In this document: piece by piece, positions 21,218-34,563 of the stretch
Layout of the letters: the number at the start of each line of letters is the position of its first letter
Numbering within the stretch: the stretch's first letter is position 1
Assembly: GCA_903813345.2 (NCBI GenBank)
Contig: CAIIXF020000030.1
Coordinates: forward strand, 1 to 48,000
Length of the DNA stretch: 48,000 bases
DNA from: Owenia fusiformis
Lineage: Eukaryota; Annelida; Polychaeta; Sabellida; Oweniidae
Direction: 5' to 3'
Made by a program: the position numbers and the translations under genes
Notes under the pieces: generated by a model
Databases searched by the model: none
The model's input: the letters and a program-made list of their open reading frames with translations, nothing else
Told to the model about the DNA's origin: nothing

Positions 21218-22555
21218 TCGGATCTAAATTTGATTTAAAGATTCGGATTGCTGACAAAATTCTACCCCTAATTCATAACTCATACATTAAATTTGGCGAA
21301 TTTTTATTTTGACCTACTTTTTGGACACGCCATAACTTCGGAACCGGAAGTCAGATTGAAATTTGGTTTGCAGATTCGGATTTCTGAGAAAATTCTATTC
21401 TGAATTTATAGCTCAAACGTTAAATTTGGAAAACTTTTTATTTTGACCTACTTTTCGGACACCATATCTCAAAAGTGGGTCGAAATACTTTCTGACGGCA
21501 AAAGGCTAACACTATAAGCACACTCTTTCCTACCTGTATTCAAAATTTTGAAGCAAATCATTTCAATATAGTGTCATAATCGCAAAAATAAGGAAAAACT
21601 ATGAATTTGACCTAGATTTTGACCTAGGGATTTTGGTGTCCAAATTTTGAAGTTGGGTAGCCTTCGAGGTCCCCTTCTTCCATAGGCTTTCATTATTTTA
21701 AGCTGTACTTAGTCTATATCTCGTATTTTACACTTCAAAAAAATCTTTTATCCCATTGACATAACATGGGGCACCAAATTTAGCGATTTTTGAGCTTTCA
21801 AAATGTCATTACTTCCGAACCGGAAGTCAGATCGAAATTTGGTTTGCAGATTCGGATTCCTGAGAAAATTCTATACTTAATTCATAACTCGAACGTTAAA
21901 TTTGGAGAATTTTTTATTTTGACCTACTTTTTGGACACCATATCTCAAAAGTGGGTCAAAATACTTTCTGACGGCAAAAGGCTAACACTATAAGCACACT
22001 CTGGGCTACGTGTATACAAAATTTCGAAGAATATAATTAATCTGTAGTGTCAGAATCGCAAAAATAAGGAAAACCTTTGAATTTGACCTAGATTTTGACC
22101 TAGGCATTTTGGTGTCCAAATTTTTATGAAAAGAAGGTTTTGAGGTCCCTTTCTTTTATGGGCTTCCATTATGTTTAGCTGTGCTTAGTCTATATCTCGT
22201 ATTTTACACTTCAAAAAAATATTTTTTCCCATTGAATTAAGCGATTTTTGAATTTTCAAAACGCCATAACTTCTGAACCGGAAGTCAGATCGAAATTTGG
22301 TTTTCAGATTCGGAATCCTGAGAAAATTCTCTATAAGACTGATATCCTGGACATTGGATTCGGAGAACTTTTTTTTGGACCTCGTTTTCGGACACTGATA
22401 TCTCGAAATCGGATTGAGATACCAAAAAACTAAATCGACCCTAGATTTTCTACTTTTTTATGAGGAACACAATGAAAAAAAACCGGATCCAAAATATTGA
22501 AGGACGACCGAGAAAATCGAAAAAAGTGACAAAGTACTGGATTTGACCTAGTTCT

Positions 22556-22568
22556 TGACCTTTGACCT
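22556..22568 (-). promoter_or_regulatory. DR1-type nuclear-receptor-like site in the tail (example)
   Basis: TGACCTTTGACCT is the exact reverse complement of AGGTCAAAGGTCA, the canonical DR1 element of RXR/HNF4-type receptors. A third TGACCT lies 6 bp upstream (22544-22549). Perfect copies recur in the tails of E2, E3, E4, E6, E7, E8, E9, E10 and E12, while E5 and E11 have one change each. Sequence match is certain; receptor binding is inference. Confidence 0.35.
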
Positions 22569-22684
22569 AGATAAAAAATTGACCCAATTTCCCACCAACT
22601 AGATACTGAACCTAAATAAACTGTATTATGGTCCTTACTGGATACCTCATAGTTATTGAAAAACCTCCTAAAGAATAATAAGAA

Positions 22685-24456
22685 CTAGATTTGTAAATTG
22701 AACAAAGTTCAATTTAAGACTCCAGATTGATTTACTTGAGTAAAGAGCTGAGTAAGTAACTGAGTAGGAAGCTGAGTAAGTAGATGATTAAGTAATTGAG
22801 TAAGTAGCTGAGTAGGTAGCTGAGTAAGCAGCTGAGCAGGTAGCTGAGTAAGTAGCTGAGTAGGTAGCTGAGTAAGTAGCTGAGTAGGTAGCTGAGTAGG
22901 TAGCTAAGTAGGTAGCCGAGTAGGTAAGTAGGTAGCCGAGTAGGTAAGTAGGTAGGTAAGTAGGAATTTTTGACCGGAAGTCGGATTGAAATTTGGTTTG
23001 CAGATTTGGATTCCTGAGAAAATTCTACCCTTAATTCATAACTCATTTTATTTTGACCTACTTTACGGACACCATATCTCAAAAGTGGGTCAAAATACTC
23101 TCTGACGGCAAAAGGCTAACACTATTAGTACACTCTTTGCTACATGTATACAAAATTTTGAAGCAAATCCTAAAAGTGTAGTGCCAGAATCGCAAAAATA
23201 AGGAAAAACTATTAATTTGACCTAGATTTTGACCTAGGCATTTTGGTGTCCGAATATTGAAATAAGGTAGCTTTTGAGGTCCCCTTCTTTTATAGGAATT
23301 CATTATCTTAAGCTGTACTCAATCTATATCTCGTATTTTACTCTTCAAAAAAATTTTTTTTCCTTGACTTTCTATCAGGATAACATCAGATCGATTTTTC
23401 TCGAAATTTCAAAACGCCATAACTTTCAAACCGGAAGTCGGATCGAAATTTGATTTAAAGATTCGGATTCCTGACAAAATTCTACCCCTTATTCATAACT
23501 CATACGTTAAATTTGGCGAATTTTTATTTTGACCTACTTTTCGGACACGCCCTAACTTTGGAAACAGAAGTCGGATCGAAATTTGGTTTGCAGATTCGGA
23601 TTCCAGAGAAAATTCTACTCTTAATTCATAACTAATATGTAAAATTTGGAGAATTTTTTATTTTGACCTACTTTTCGGACACCATATCTCAAAAGTGGGT
23701 CAAAATACTTCCTGACGGCAAAAGGCTAACACTATTAGCACACTCTTGGCTACATGTATACAAATTTTCGAAGAATATAATTAATCTGTAGTGTCAGAAT
23801 CGCAAAAATAAGGAAAAACTTTGAATTTGACCTAGATTTTGACCTAGGCATTTTGGTGTCCAAATTTTTATGAAAAGAAGGTCTTGTGGTCCCTTTCTTT
23901 TATGGGCTTCCATTATGTTTAGCTGTGCTTAGTCTATATCTCGTATTTTACACTTCAAAAAAATATTTTTTCCTATTGAATTAACATGGGGCACCAAATT
24001 TAGCGATTTTTGAATTTTCAAAACGCCATAACTTCTGAACCGGAAGTCAGATCGAAATTTGGTTTTCAGATTCGGAATCCTGAGAAAATTTCCTATATGA
24101 CTGATATCCTGGACATTGGATTCGAAGAAATTTTTTTTGGACCTCGTTTTCGGACACTGATATCTCGAAATCGGTTTGAGATACCAAAAAACTAAATCGA
24201 CCCTAGGTTTTCTACTTTTTTATGAGGAACACAATGAAAAAAACCAGGATCAAAAATATTGAAGGACGACCGAGATAATGGGAAAAAGTGACAAAGTACT
24301 GGATTTGACCTAGTTCTTGACCTTTGACCTAGATAAAAATTTGACCTAATTTCCCATCATCCCAGATACATTCCCTAGTTAATCATGTAAGCAGCTTAAA
24401 GTAAGCTCTTCTAGTTGGCGAGAAATCTGGGAAGGAGGAAGAGGAAGAAAGAATAA
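22685..24456 (+). repeat. Composite satellite unit E2
   Basis: The head is CTAGAT with palindrome TAAATTGAAC-AAA-GTTCAATTTA (22694-22716) and AGACTCCAGATT. A 12-bp minisatellite GAGTAAGTAGCT (22736-22965) follows. Two cores are marked at about 23101 and 23713, spaced about 611 bp because a 134-bp partial core is inserted between them. The terminal core is of the GATATCTCGAAATCGG type and DR1 lies at 24318-24330. The tail ends GAGGAAGAAAGAATAA. A 116-codon minus-strand frame rich in YLLS repeats (22732-23082) is just the translated minisatellite. Confidence 0.8.
22736..22965 (+). repeat. 12-bp GAGTAAGTAGCT minisatellite in head of E2
   Basis: About 19 imperfect copies of GAGTA(A/G)GTAGCT run in phase. 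Because 12 is a multiple of 3, long frames stay open through it on the minus strand. Related tracts are at 42811-43025 and 45531-45740. Confidence 0.8.
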
Positions 24457-26490
24457 CTAGACATGTAAATTGAACAAGTTCAATTTAAGACTCCAGATTT
24501 AAAACTTTTTTTAAGCTAAGTCATCCAAAATGCTGTTAGCTGAGCCATTCAGAATAAGCTGAGTCATCTAGAATACAGACATTTAGACAACTCTTAAGTA
24601 GCTTATCTTTGTCTACATTGGCTTAACATGGGGATATCATAATGTCGACTTTTCGAGACTTCAAACAGCTATAACTATCTAACCAGAATTTGGGTCGAAA
24701 TTTGGTTTGCAGATTCAAATTTCTGAGAAAATTCTACGTTTGTGTCATAACTCATACATTAAATTTTGAAAACTTTTTATGTTGACCTACTTTCCAGACG
24801 CCATTCCTCAAAATCGGTAAGAGTAATCAAAAAAGACAGTTACAATAATGAAAGGACTGTCTTTAAGCTACATGATGAAAAAAAGATAAAGGAATAACGA
24901 TGAATAGTGACAAAGATAATTGACATAACATGGGATATCAAAATACCAATTTTTTAATTTTTCAAAACGCCATTACTTCCAAACCGGGTGTCGGATTGAA
25001 ATTTGATTTGCAGATTCGGATTCCTGAGAAAATTCTACCCGTAATTCATAACTCATACGTTAAATTTGGAGAAACTTTCATGTTGACCTACTTTTCGGAC
25101 ACTATATCTCAAAAGTGGGTCAAAATACTTTCTGACGGCAAAAGGCTAACACTATTAGCACACTCTTTACTACCTGTATACAAAATTTTGAAGCAAATAA
25201 TTAAAGTGTAGTGTCAGAATCGCAAAAATAAGTTAAAACTATAAATTTGACCTAGATTTTGACCTAGGCATTTTGGTGACCAAATTGTGAAGCTAGCTAG
25301 CTTTTGAGGTCCCTTTCTTTTATAGGCTTTCATTATGTGAAGCTGTACTCAGTCTTTATCTCGTATTTTACAATTCAAAAAAATCTTTTTTCCCATTGCC
25401 ATAACATGGGACACCAAATTTAGCGAATTTTGAGCTTTCAAAACGCCATAACTTTCGAACCGGAAGTCGGATCGAAATTTGATTTGCAGATTCGGATTCC
25501 TGACAAAATTCTACCCCTAATTCATAACTCATACGTTAAATTTGGAAATTTTTTATTTTGACCTACTTTTTGGACACGCCATAACTTCCGAACCGGAAGT
25601 CGGATCGAAATTTGGTTTGCAGATTCGGATTCCTGAGAAAATTCTACCCTTAATTCATAACTCATACGTTGGATCTGGAGAACTTTTTATTTTGACCTAC
25701 TTTTCGGACACCATATCTCAAAAGTGGGTCAAAATACTTTCCGACGGCAAAAGGCTAACACTATTAGCACACTCTTTGCTACCTGTATACAAAATTTGGA
25801 AGTAAATTATTAAAGTGTAGTGTCAGAATCGTAAAAATAAGGAAACACTATGAATTTGACCTAGATTTTGACCTAGGCATTTTGGTGTCCAAATTTTGAA
25901 ACTATGTAGCTTTTGAGGTCCCCTTCTTTTATAAGCATTCATTATGTTAAGCTGTACTTAGTCTATATCCTGTATTTTACACTTCGAAAAAGTCTTTTTT
26001 CCCATTGACTTAACATAGGCACCAAATTTAGCGATTTTTGAGCTTTCAAAACGCCATAACTTCCGAACCGGAAGTCTGATCTAAATTTGGTTTGCAGATT
26101 TGGATTCCTGAGAAAATTCTACATCTTTTTCATAGCTCACACATTCGATTTGGAGCATGTTTAGGCGTGACCTACATTTCGGACGCCATATCTCAAAATC
26201 GGTAAGAGTAATCAAAATTCTGATGTCATATCTTTGATTCGCCTTTTACTAAGCTACACGATGAAAAAAAGATGAAGGAGTTACGAAGAATATTGACGAA
26301 GATATGATGAAGAATGTTGAAAATGTAAGATTTGACCTAGTTCTTGACCTTTGACCTAGATAAAAATTTGACCTAATTTCCCAGAAAGCCGGTTTCAGTC
26401 TTTAGTTAACCATGTAAGTTGGATTAAGTAAGCTGTTATAGTTGACGAGAAATTTGGTGAGGAGGAAGAAAAAAGAAAGAAAAATAATAA
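24457..26490 (+). repeat. Composite satellite unit E3
   Basis: The head is CTAGACATG with palindrome TAAATTGAAC-AA-GTTCAATTTA (24466-24487) and a short head minisatellite with one TGAGTCA (24560-24566). A partial core with an inverted repeat AAAGACAG/CTGTCTTT (about 24830-24870) precedes two full cores (marked at about 25132 and 25741, 609 bp apart). The terminal core is of the CTCAAAATCGGTAAGAG type. DR1 lies at 26345-26357. The first ~700 bp are almost identical to the start of E10 (40843-41540), showing recent exchange or block duplication. Confidence 0.8.
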
Positions 26491-28208
26491 CTAGACATGT
26501 AAATTGAACAAGTTCAATTTAAGACTCCAGATTTAAAACTTTTTTTAAGCTGAGTCATCCAGTACTTGTAAGCTGAGTCATTCAGAATAAGCTGAGTCAG
26601 CTAGAATATAGACATTTAGACAACTTTTAAGAAGGCTATCTTAGAACTCTATTGGCTTAACATGGGGATATCATCATATCGACTTTTCGAGACTTCAAAC
26701 CGCTTTAACTATCTAACCAGAAGTTAGATTGAAATTTGATTTGCAGATTCGGATTCCTGAGAAAATTCTACCCTTAATTCATAACTCATACGTTAAATTT
26801 GGAGAAACTTTCATTATGACCTACTTTTCGGACACTATATCTCAAAAGTGGGTCAAAATACTTTCTGACGGCAAAAGGCTAACAATATTAGCACACTCTT
26901 TGCTACCTGTATACAAAATTTTGAAGCAAATCCTTAAAGTGTAATGTCAGAATCGCAAAAATAAGGAAAAACTATGAATTTGACCTAGATTTTGACCAAG
27001 GCATTTTTGCGTCCAAATTTTAAATCTAGATAGCCTTCGAGGTACCCTCCTTTTATAGGCTTTCAGAATATTAAGCTGTACTCAGTCTATATCTGGTATT
27101 TTACACTTCAAAAAATCCTTTTTCTCATTGACATAACATGGGGCACCAAATTTAGCGATTTTTGAGCTTTCAAAACGCCATAACTTTCGAAACTGGAGTC
27201 GGATCGAAATTTGGTTTGCAGATTCGGATTCCTGACAAAATTCTACCCCTAATTCATAACTCATACGTTAAATTTGGAAATTTTTTATTTTGACCTACTT
27301 TTTGGACACGCCATAACTTCCGAACCGGAAGTCGGATCGAAATTTGGTTTGCAGATTCGGATTCCTGAGAAAATTTTACCCTTAATTCATAACTCATACG
27401 TTGAATCTGGAGAACTTTTTATTTTGACCTACTTTTCGGACACCATATCTCAAAAGTGGGTCAAAATACTTTCTGACGGCAAAAAGCTAACACTATTAGC
27501 ACACTCTTTGCTACCTGTATACAAAATTTTGAAGTAAATTATTAAAGTGTAGTGTCAGAATCGTAAAAATAAGGAAAAACTATGAATTTGACCTAGATTT
27601 TGACCTAGGCATTTTGGTGTCCAAATTTTGAAGCTATGTAGCTTTTGAGGTCCCCTTCTTTTATAAGCATTCGTTATGTTAAGCTGTACTCAGTCTATAT
27701 CCTGTATTTTACACTTCGAAAAAGTATTTTTTCCCATTGACTTAACATAGGCACCAAATTTAGCGATTTTTGAGTTTTCAAAACACCATAACTTCCGAAC
27801 CGGAAGTCAGATCCGAATTTGGTTTGCAGATTTGGATTCCTGAGAAAATTCTACATCTTTTTCATAGCTCACACTTTCGATTTGGAGCATGTTTAGGCGT
27901 GACCTACATTTCGGACGCCATATCTCAAAATCGGTAAGAGTAATCAAAATTCTGATGTCATATCTTTGATTCGCCTTTTTCTAAGCTACACGATGAAAAA
28001 AATATGAAGGAGTTACGAAGAATATTGACGAAGATATGATGAAGAATGTTGAAAATGTAAGATTTGACCTAGTTCTTGACCTTTGACCTAGATAAAAATT
28101 TGACCTAATTTCCCAGAAAGCCGGTTTCAGTCTTTAGTTAACCATGTAAGTTGGATTAAGTAAGCTGTTATAGTTGACGAGAAATTTGGCGAGGAGGAAG
28201 AATAATAA
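26491..28208 (+). repeat. Composite satellite unit E4
   Basis: The palindrome is at 26500-26521. The head minisatellite has three TGAGTCA words (26551, 26574, 26593). Cores are marked at about 26865 and 27473, spaced about 609 bp owing to the 134-bp partial core at about 27175-27310. The terminal core is of the ATCGGTAAGAG type and DR1 lies at 28077-28089. The second core region closely matches that of E3 (25430-26390). Confidence 0.8.
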
Positions 28209-29785
28209 CTAGACATGTAAATTGAACAAGTTCAATTTAAGACTCCAGATTTCAAACTTTTTTTAAGCCTGTCATCCAAAAAACTGTAAGCTGAGTCATC
28301 CAGAATAAGCTGAGTCAGCTAGAATATAGACATTTAGACGATGTTATCTTCGACTCCATTGGCTTAACATGGGGATATCATCATATCGACTTTTCGAGAC
28401 TTCAAACCGCTATAACTATCTAATCAGAAGTTGGATCGAAATTTGGTTTAAAGATTCTGATTCCTGAGAAAATTCTACCCTTAATTCATAACTCATACGT
28501 TAAATTTGGAGAACTTTTTATTTTGACCTACTTTTCAGACACCATATCTCAAAAGTGGGTCAAAATACTTTCTGACGGCAGAAGGCTAACACTATAAGCA
28601 CACTCTTTGGTACCTGTATACAAAACTTCGAAGCAAATCATTAAAGTGTAATGTCAGAATCGCAAAAATAAGGAAAAACTATGAATTTGACCTAGATTTT
28701 GAAATAGGCATTTTGGTGTCCAAATTTTAAAGCTAGATAGCCTTCGAGGTCCCCTTCTTTTATAGGCTTTCAGAATGTTAAGCTGTACTCAGTTTATATC
28801 TGGTATTTTACACTTCAAAAAAATCTTTTTTCTCATTGACATAACATGGGGCACCAAATTTAGCGATTTTTGAGCTTTCAAAACGCCATAACTTCCGCAC
28901 CGAAAGTCGGATTGAAATTTGGTTTGCAGATTCGGATTTCTGGGAAAATTTTACCCTAAATTCATAGCTCATATGTTAAATTTGGGGAATTTTTTATTTT
29001 GACCTACTTTTCGGACACCATATCTCAAAAGTGGGTCAAAATACTTTCTGACGGCAAAAAGCTAACACTATTAGCACACTCTTTGCTACCTCTATACAAA
29101 ATTATGAAGTAAATTATTTAAGTGTAGTGTCAGAATCGTAAAAATAAGGAAAAACTATGAATTTGACCTAGATTTTGACCTAGGCATTTTGGTGTTCAAA
29201 TTTTCAAGCTATGTAGCTTTTGAGGTCCCCTTCTTTTATAAGCATTCATTATGTTAAGCTGTACTCAGTCTATATCTTGTATTTTACACTTCGAAAAAGT
29301 CTTTTTTCCCATTGACTTAACATAGGCACCAAATTTAGCGATTTTTGAGCTTTCAAAACGCCATAACTTCCGAACCGGAAGTCCGATCCAAATTTAGTTT
29401 GCAGATTCGGATTCCTGAGATCATTCTACACTTATTTCATAACTCTCATGTTGAATTTGGAGAGTTTTTTGTTCTGACCTACTTTTCGGACGCAATATCT
29501 CAAAATCCGTAAGAGTAATCAAAAAACGATTTCTTAACGGAATTAGCGTTTTTTCCAAGGAACATGATGAAAAAAATTCGGAGCAAAAATATTGAAAGAC
29601 GACTGAGAAAAGTGGTGAATTAGTGAAAATCCAAGATTTGACCTAGTTCTTGACCTATGACCTAGATAGAAATTTGACCTAATTTCCCAGAAAGCCGGAT
29701 ACAGTCCTTAGTTAACCATATAAGTTGGATTAAGTAAGCTGTTATAGTTGACGAGAAATTTGGTGAGGAGGAAGAATAATAATAA
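28209..29785 (+). repeat. Composite satellite unit E5
   Basis: The palindrome is at 28218-28239, with TGAGTCA at 28292 and 28311. Two cores (about 28572 and 29048) are spaced 476 bp, the standard core period. The terminal core has ATCCGTAAGAG and a distinct AAAAACGATTTCTTAACGG stretch. The DR1 is altered to TGACCTATGACCT (29651-29663). Confidence 0.8.
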
Positions 29786-31385
29786 CTAGACATGTAAATT
29801 GAACAAGTTCAATTTAAGACTCCAGATTTCAGACTTTTTTAAGCTGAGTCATCCAAATACCTGTAAGCTGAGTCATTCAGAATAAGCTGAGTCAGCTAGA
29901 ATATAGACATTTAGACAACTCTTAAGGATGTTATCCTCGACTCCATTGGCTTAACATGGGGATATCATCATATCGACTTTTCGAGACTTCAAACCGCTAT
30001 AACTATCTCATCAGAAGTTGGATCGAAATTTGGTTTAAAGATTCTGATTCCTGAGAAAATTCTACCCTTAATTCATAACTCATACGTTAAATTTGGAGAA
30101 CTTTTTATTTTGACCTACTTTTCAGACACCATATCTCAAAAGTGGGTCAAAATACTTTCTGACGGCAGAAGGCTAACACTATAAGCACACTCTTTGCTAC
30201 CTGTATACAAAATTTCGAAGCAAATCATTAAAATGTAATGTCAGAATCGCAAAAATAAGGGAAAACTATGAATTTGACCTAGATTTTGACCTAGGCATTT
30301 TGGTGTCCAAATTTTAAAGCTAGATAGCCTTCGACGTCCCCTCTTTTCATAGGCTTTCAGAATGTTAAGCTGTACTCAGTTTATATCTGGTATTTTACAC
30401 TTCAAAAAAAATCTTTTTTCTCATTGACATAACATGGGGCACCAAATTTAGCGATTTTTGAGCTTTCAAAACGCCATAACTTCCGAACTGAAAGTCGGAT
30501 TGAAATTAGGTTTGCAGATTCGGCTTCCTGGGAAAATTCTACCCTTAATTCATAACTCATATGTTAAATTGGGAGAACTTTTTATTTTGACCTACATTTC
30601 GGACACCATATCTCAAAAGTGGGTCAAAATACTTTCTGACGGCAAAAGGCTAACACTATTAGCACAATCTTTGCTACCTGTATACAAAATTTGGAAGTAA
30701 ATTATTGAAGTGTAGTGTCAAAATCGTAAAAATAAGGAAAAACTATGAATTTGACCTAGATTTTGACCTAGGCATTTTGGTGTCCAAATTTTGAAGCTAT
30801 GTAGCTTTTGAGGTCCCCTTCTTTTATAAGCATTCATTATGTTAAGCTGTACTCAGTCTATATCTTGTATTTTACACTTCGAAAAAGTCTTTTTTCCCAT
30901 TGACTTAACATAGGCACCAAATTTAGCGATTTTTGAGCTTTCAAAACACCGTAACTTCCGAACCGGAAGTCGTATCCAAATTTGGTTTGCAGATTCGGAT
31001 TCCTGAGATCATTCCTCACTTATTTCATAACTCATATGTTGAATTTGGAGAACTTTTCTTCTGACCTACTTTCCGGACGCCATATCTCAAAATCGGTTAG
31101 AGTAATCAAAATTCTGATGTCATATCTTTGATTTGCCTTTTTCTAAGCTACACGATGAGAAAAAAAATGAAGGAGTTACGAAGAATATTGACGAAGATAT
31201 GATAAAGAATGTTGAAAATGTAAGATTTGACCTAGTTCTTGACCTTTGACCTAGATAAAAATTTGACCTAATTTCCCAGAAAGCCAGATACATTCCCTAG
31301 TCAACCATGTAGGTTGGATTAAGTAAGATGTTATAGTTGGAGAGAAAATCTGTTAGGAGGAAGAAGAAAGAAAAAAGAAGAATAA
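29786..31385 (+). repeat. Composite satellite unit E6
   Basis: The palindrome is at 29794-29815, with TGAGTCA at 29845, 29869 and 29888. Two cores (about 30158 and 30634) have the 476-bp period. The first two-thirds are nearly identical to E5, the terminal core to E4. The DR1 lies at 31240-31252. This mosaic indicates exchange among units. Confidence 0.8.
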
Positions 31386-32803
31386 CTAGACTTTGGAAAT
31401 TGAACGAAGTTCAATTTCAGACTCCAGATCTAGACTTTTTTAAGCCCAGTCATCTAAAATAAGCCGAGTCATCCAGAATAAGCTGAGTCATCCAGAATAA
31501 GATGGATGGATAAAATAGGAAGGTAGGATAGGATAGAATGGGAAGGAACGATAGGATAGAATAAGAAAGAAGGATAGGATAGAACAGAATAGGAAGAAAG
31601 GATATGATAGGAGAGGATAGGAAGGATAGGAAGGAAAGGATACGAAGGAAGGATAGATAGGAAGGATAGGATCAGATAGGAAGGATGGATGAATTTTTCA
31701 ATATTTTCTTCTCTACTCTTGACTTTCTATCAGGATACCATCAGATCGATTTTCCGAAATTTCAAAACGCCATAACTTCCGAACCGGAAGTCGGATCGAA
31801 ATTTGATTTAAAGATTCGGATTCCTGACAAAATTCTACCCCTAATTCATAACTCCTACGTTAAATTTGGCGAATTTTTATTTTGACCTACTTTTTGGACA
31901 CGCCATAACTTCCGAACCGGAAGTCGGATCGAAATTTGGTTTGCAGATTCTGATTCCTGAGAAAATTCTATACTTAATTCATAACTCAAACGTCAAATTT
32001 GGAGAATTTTTAATTTTGACCTACTTTTCGGACACCATATCTCAAAAGTGGGGCAAAATACTTTCTGACGGCAAAAGGCTAACACTATTAGCACACTCTT
32101 GGCTACATGTATACACAATTTCGAAGAATATAGTTAATTTGTAGTGTCAAAATCGCAAAAATAAGGAAAAACTTTGAATTTGACCTAGATTTTGACCTAG
32201 GCATTTTGGTGTCCAAATTTTGAAGCTAGATGGCTTTTGAGGTCCCATTCTTTTAAAAGCTTTCATTATATTTAGCTGAACTCAGTCTATATTTCGTATT
32301 TTTCACTTCAAAAAAATATTTTTTCCCATTGACTTAACATGGGCACCAAATTTAGCGATTTTAGAGCTTTCAAAACGCCATAACTTCCGAACCGGAAGTC
32401 AGATCGAAATTTGGTTTTCAGATTCGGAATCCTGAGAAAATTTCCTATAAGACTAATATCCTGGACATTTGATTTGGAGAACTTTTTTTTGGACCTCGTT
32501 TTCGGACACTGATATCTCGAAATCGGTTTGAGATATCAAAAAACTAAATCACCCTAGATTTCCTACTTTTTTATAAGGAACACAATGAAAAAAACCCGGA
32601 TCGAAAATATTGAAGGACGACTGAGAAAATCGAAAAAAGTGACAAAGTACTGGATTTGACCCAGTTCCTGACCTTTGACCTAGATAAAAAATTGACCCAA
32701 TTTCCCACCAACAAGATACTGAACCTAAATAAACTGTATAATGGTCTTTACTGGAAATCTTATAGTTTCTGAAAAAACGGCTACGGAATAATAAGAATAA
32801 TAA
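31386..32803 (+). repeat. Composite satellite unit E7 (shortest)
   Basis: The palindrome is of the GAA-loop type (31396-31418) and the GGATA minisatellite is at 31516-31687, nearly identical to E1. A 134-bp partial core precedes only one full core (marked at about 32066), so the unit is 1.4 kb. The terminal core is of the GATATCTCGAAATCGG type and DR1 lies at 32669-32681. Confidence 0.8.
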
Positions 32804-34563
32804 CTAGACTTTGGAAATTGAACGAAGTTCAATTTCAGACTCCAGATTGAGACCATTTTTAGCCGAGTCATCCAGAATAAGCTGAGTCATCCAGAAAAAG
32901 ATGGATGAATAAAATAGGAAGGTAGGATAGGATAGAATAGGAAGGAACGATAGGATTGAATAAGAAAGAAGGATAGGATAGAACAGAATAGGAAGAAAGG
33001 ATATGATAGGAGAGGATAGGAAGGAAAAGATACGAAGGAAGGATAGATAGGAAGGATAGGATAGGATAAGATCAGATAGGAAGGATGGATAAATTTTTCA
33101 AAATTTTCGACTTCTCTACTCTTGACTTTCTATCAGGATACCATCAGATCGATTTTCCGAAATTGAGCTTTCAAAACGCATAAACTTTCGAACCAGAAGT
33201 CGGATCGAAATTTGGTTTGCAGACTCGGATTCCTGAGAAAATTCTACCCTTAATTCATAACTCACACATTAAATTTGGAGAACTTTTTATTTTGACCTAC
33301 TTTTCGGACACCATATCTCAAAAGTGGGTTGAAATATTTTCTGACGGCAAAGGCTAACAATATAAGCACACTCTTTACTACCTGTATACAAAATTTTGAA
33401 GCAAATCATTTAAACATAGTGTCAGAATCGGAAAAAATAAGGAAAAACTATGAATTTGACCTAGATTTTGACCTAGGGATTTTGGTGTCCAAATTTTGAA
33501 GTTTAGTAGCCTTCGAGGTCCCCTTCTTTCATAAGCTTTCATTATTTTAAGCTGTACTTAGTCTATATCTCGTATTTTACACTTCAAAAAAATCTTTTTT
33601 CCCATTGACATAACATGGGGCACCAAATTTAGCGATTTTTGAGCTTTAAATATGTCATAACTTCCGAATCGGAAGTCGGATCGAAATTTGATTTGCAGAT
33701 TCGGATTCCTGAGAAAATTCTATACTTAATTCATAACTCAAACGTTAAATTTGGAGAATTTTTTATTTTGACCTACTTTTCGGACACCATATCTCAAAAG
33801 TGGGTCAAAAGACTTTCTGACGGCAAACGGCTAACACTATTAGCACACTCTTGGCTACATGTATACAAAATTTCGAAGAATATAATTAATCTGTAGTGTC
33901 AGAATCGCAAAAATAAGGAAAAACTTTGAATTTGACCTAGATTTTGACCTAGGCATTTTGGTGTCCAAATTTTTATGAAAAGAAGGTTTTGAGGTCCCTT
34001 TCTTTTATGGGCTTCCATTATGTTTAGCTGTGCTTAGTCTATATCTCGTATTTTACACTTCAAAAAAATATTTTTTCCCATTGAATTAACATGGGGCACC
34101 AAATTTAGCGATTTTTGAATTTTCAAAACGCCATAACTTCTGAACAGGAAGTCAGATCGAAATTTGGTTTTCAGATTCGGAATCCTGAGAAAATTTCCTA
34201 TAAGACTGATATCCTGGACATTGGATTCGGAGAACTTTTTTTTGGACCTCGTTTTCGGACACTGATATCTCGAAATCGATTTGAGATACCAAAAAACTAA
34301 ATCGACCCTAGATTTTTTACTTTTTTATGAGGAACACAATGAAAAAAACATAGATCAAAAATATTGAAGGACGACCGAGAAAATCGAAAAAAGTGACAAA
34401 GTACTGGATTTGACCTAGTTCTTGACCTTTGACCTAGATAAAAATTTGACCCAATTTCCCACCAACTAGATACTGAACCTAAATTAACTGTATAATGGTC
34501 TTTACTGGATACCTTATAGTTATTGAAAAAACGGCTACAGAATAATAAGAAGAAGAATAATAA
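32804..34563 (+). repeat. Composite satellite unit E8
   Basis: The palindrome is of the GAA-loop type (32814-32836) and the GGATA minisatellite is at 32914-33090. Two cores (about 33342 and 33816) follow, then a terminal core almost identical to that of E2. DR1 lies at 34423-34435. The tail ends AATAATAAGAAGAAGAATAATAA. Confidence 0.8.

Larger units (their letters stand above)
20830..22684 (+). repeat. Composite satellite unit E1
   Basis: The head is CTAGAC, then the palindrome GAAATTGAAC-GAA-GTTCAATTTC (20840-20862), then AGACTCCAGAT. A CATCCAGAATAAGCTGAGT-type minisatellite (one TGAGTCA at 20915-20921) and a GGATA-type minisatellite (20949-21118) follow. Two ~476-bp cores come next, marked by CTGACGGCAAAAGGCTAAC at about 21492 and 21969, then a shortened terminal core of the GATATCTCGAAATCGG type. 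The tail has TGACCT half-sites at 22544, 22556 and 22563; the last two form a perfect DR1, TGACCTTTGACCT (22556-22568). It ends in an AATAATAAGAA-type tract. No coding frame is credible. Confidence 0.8.

Noticed and set aside
22732-23082. 116-codon minus-strand frame rich in YLLS repeats
   Set aside because: It is the translation of the 12-bp GAGTAAGTAGCT minisatellite, which stays open because 12 is divisible by 3. The related tracts at 42811 and 45531 do not keep the frame.
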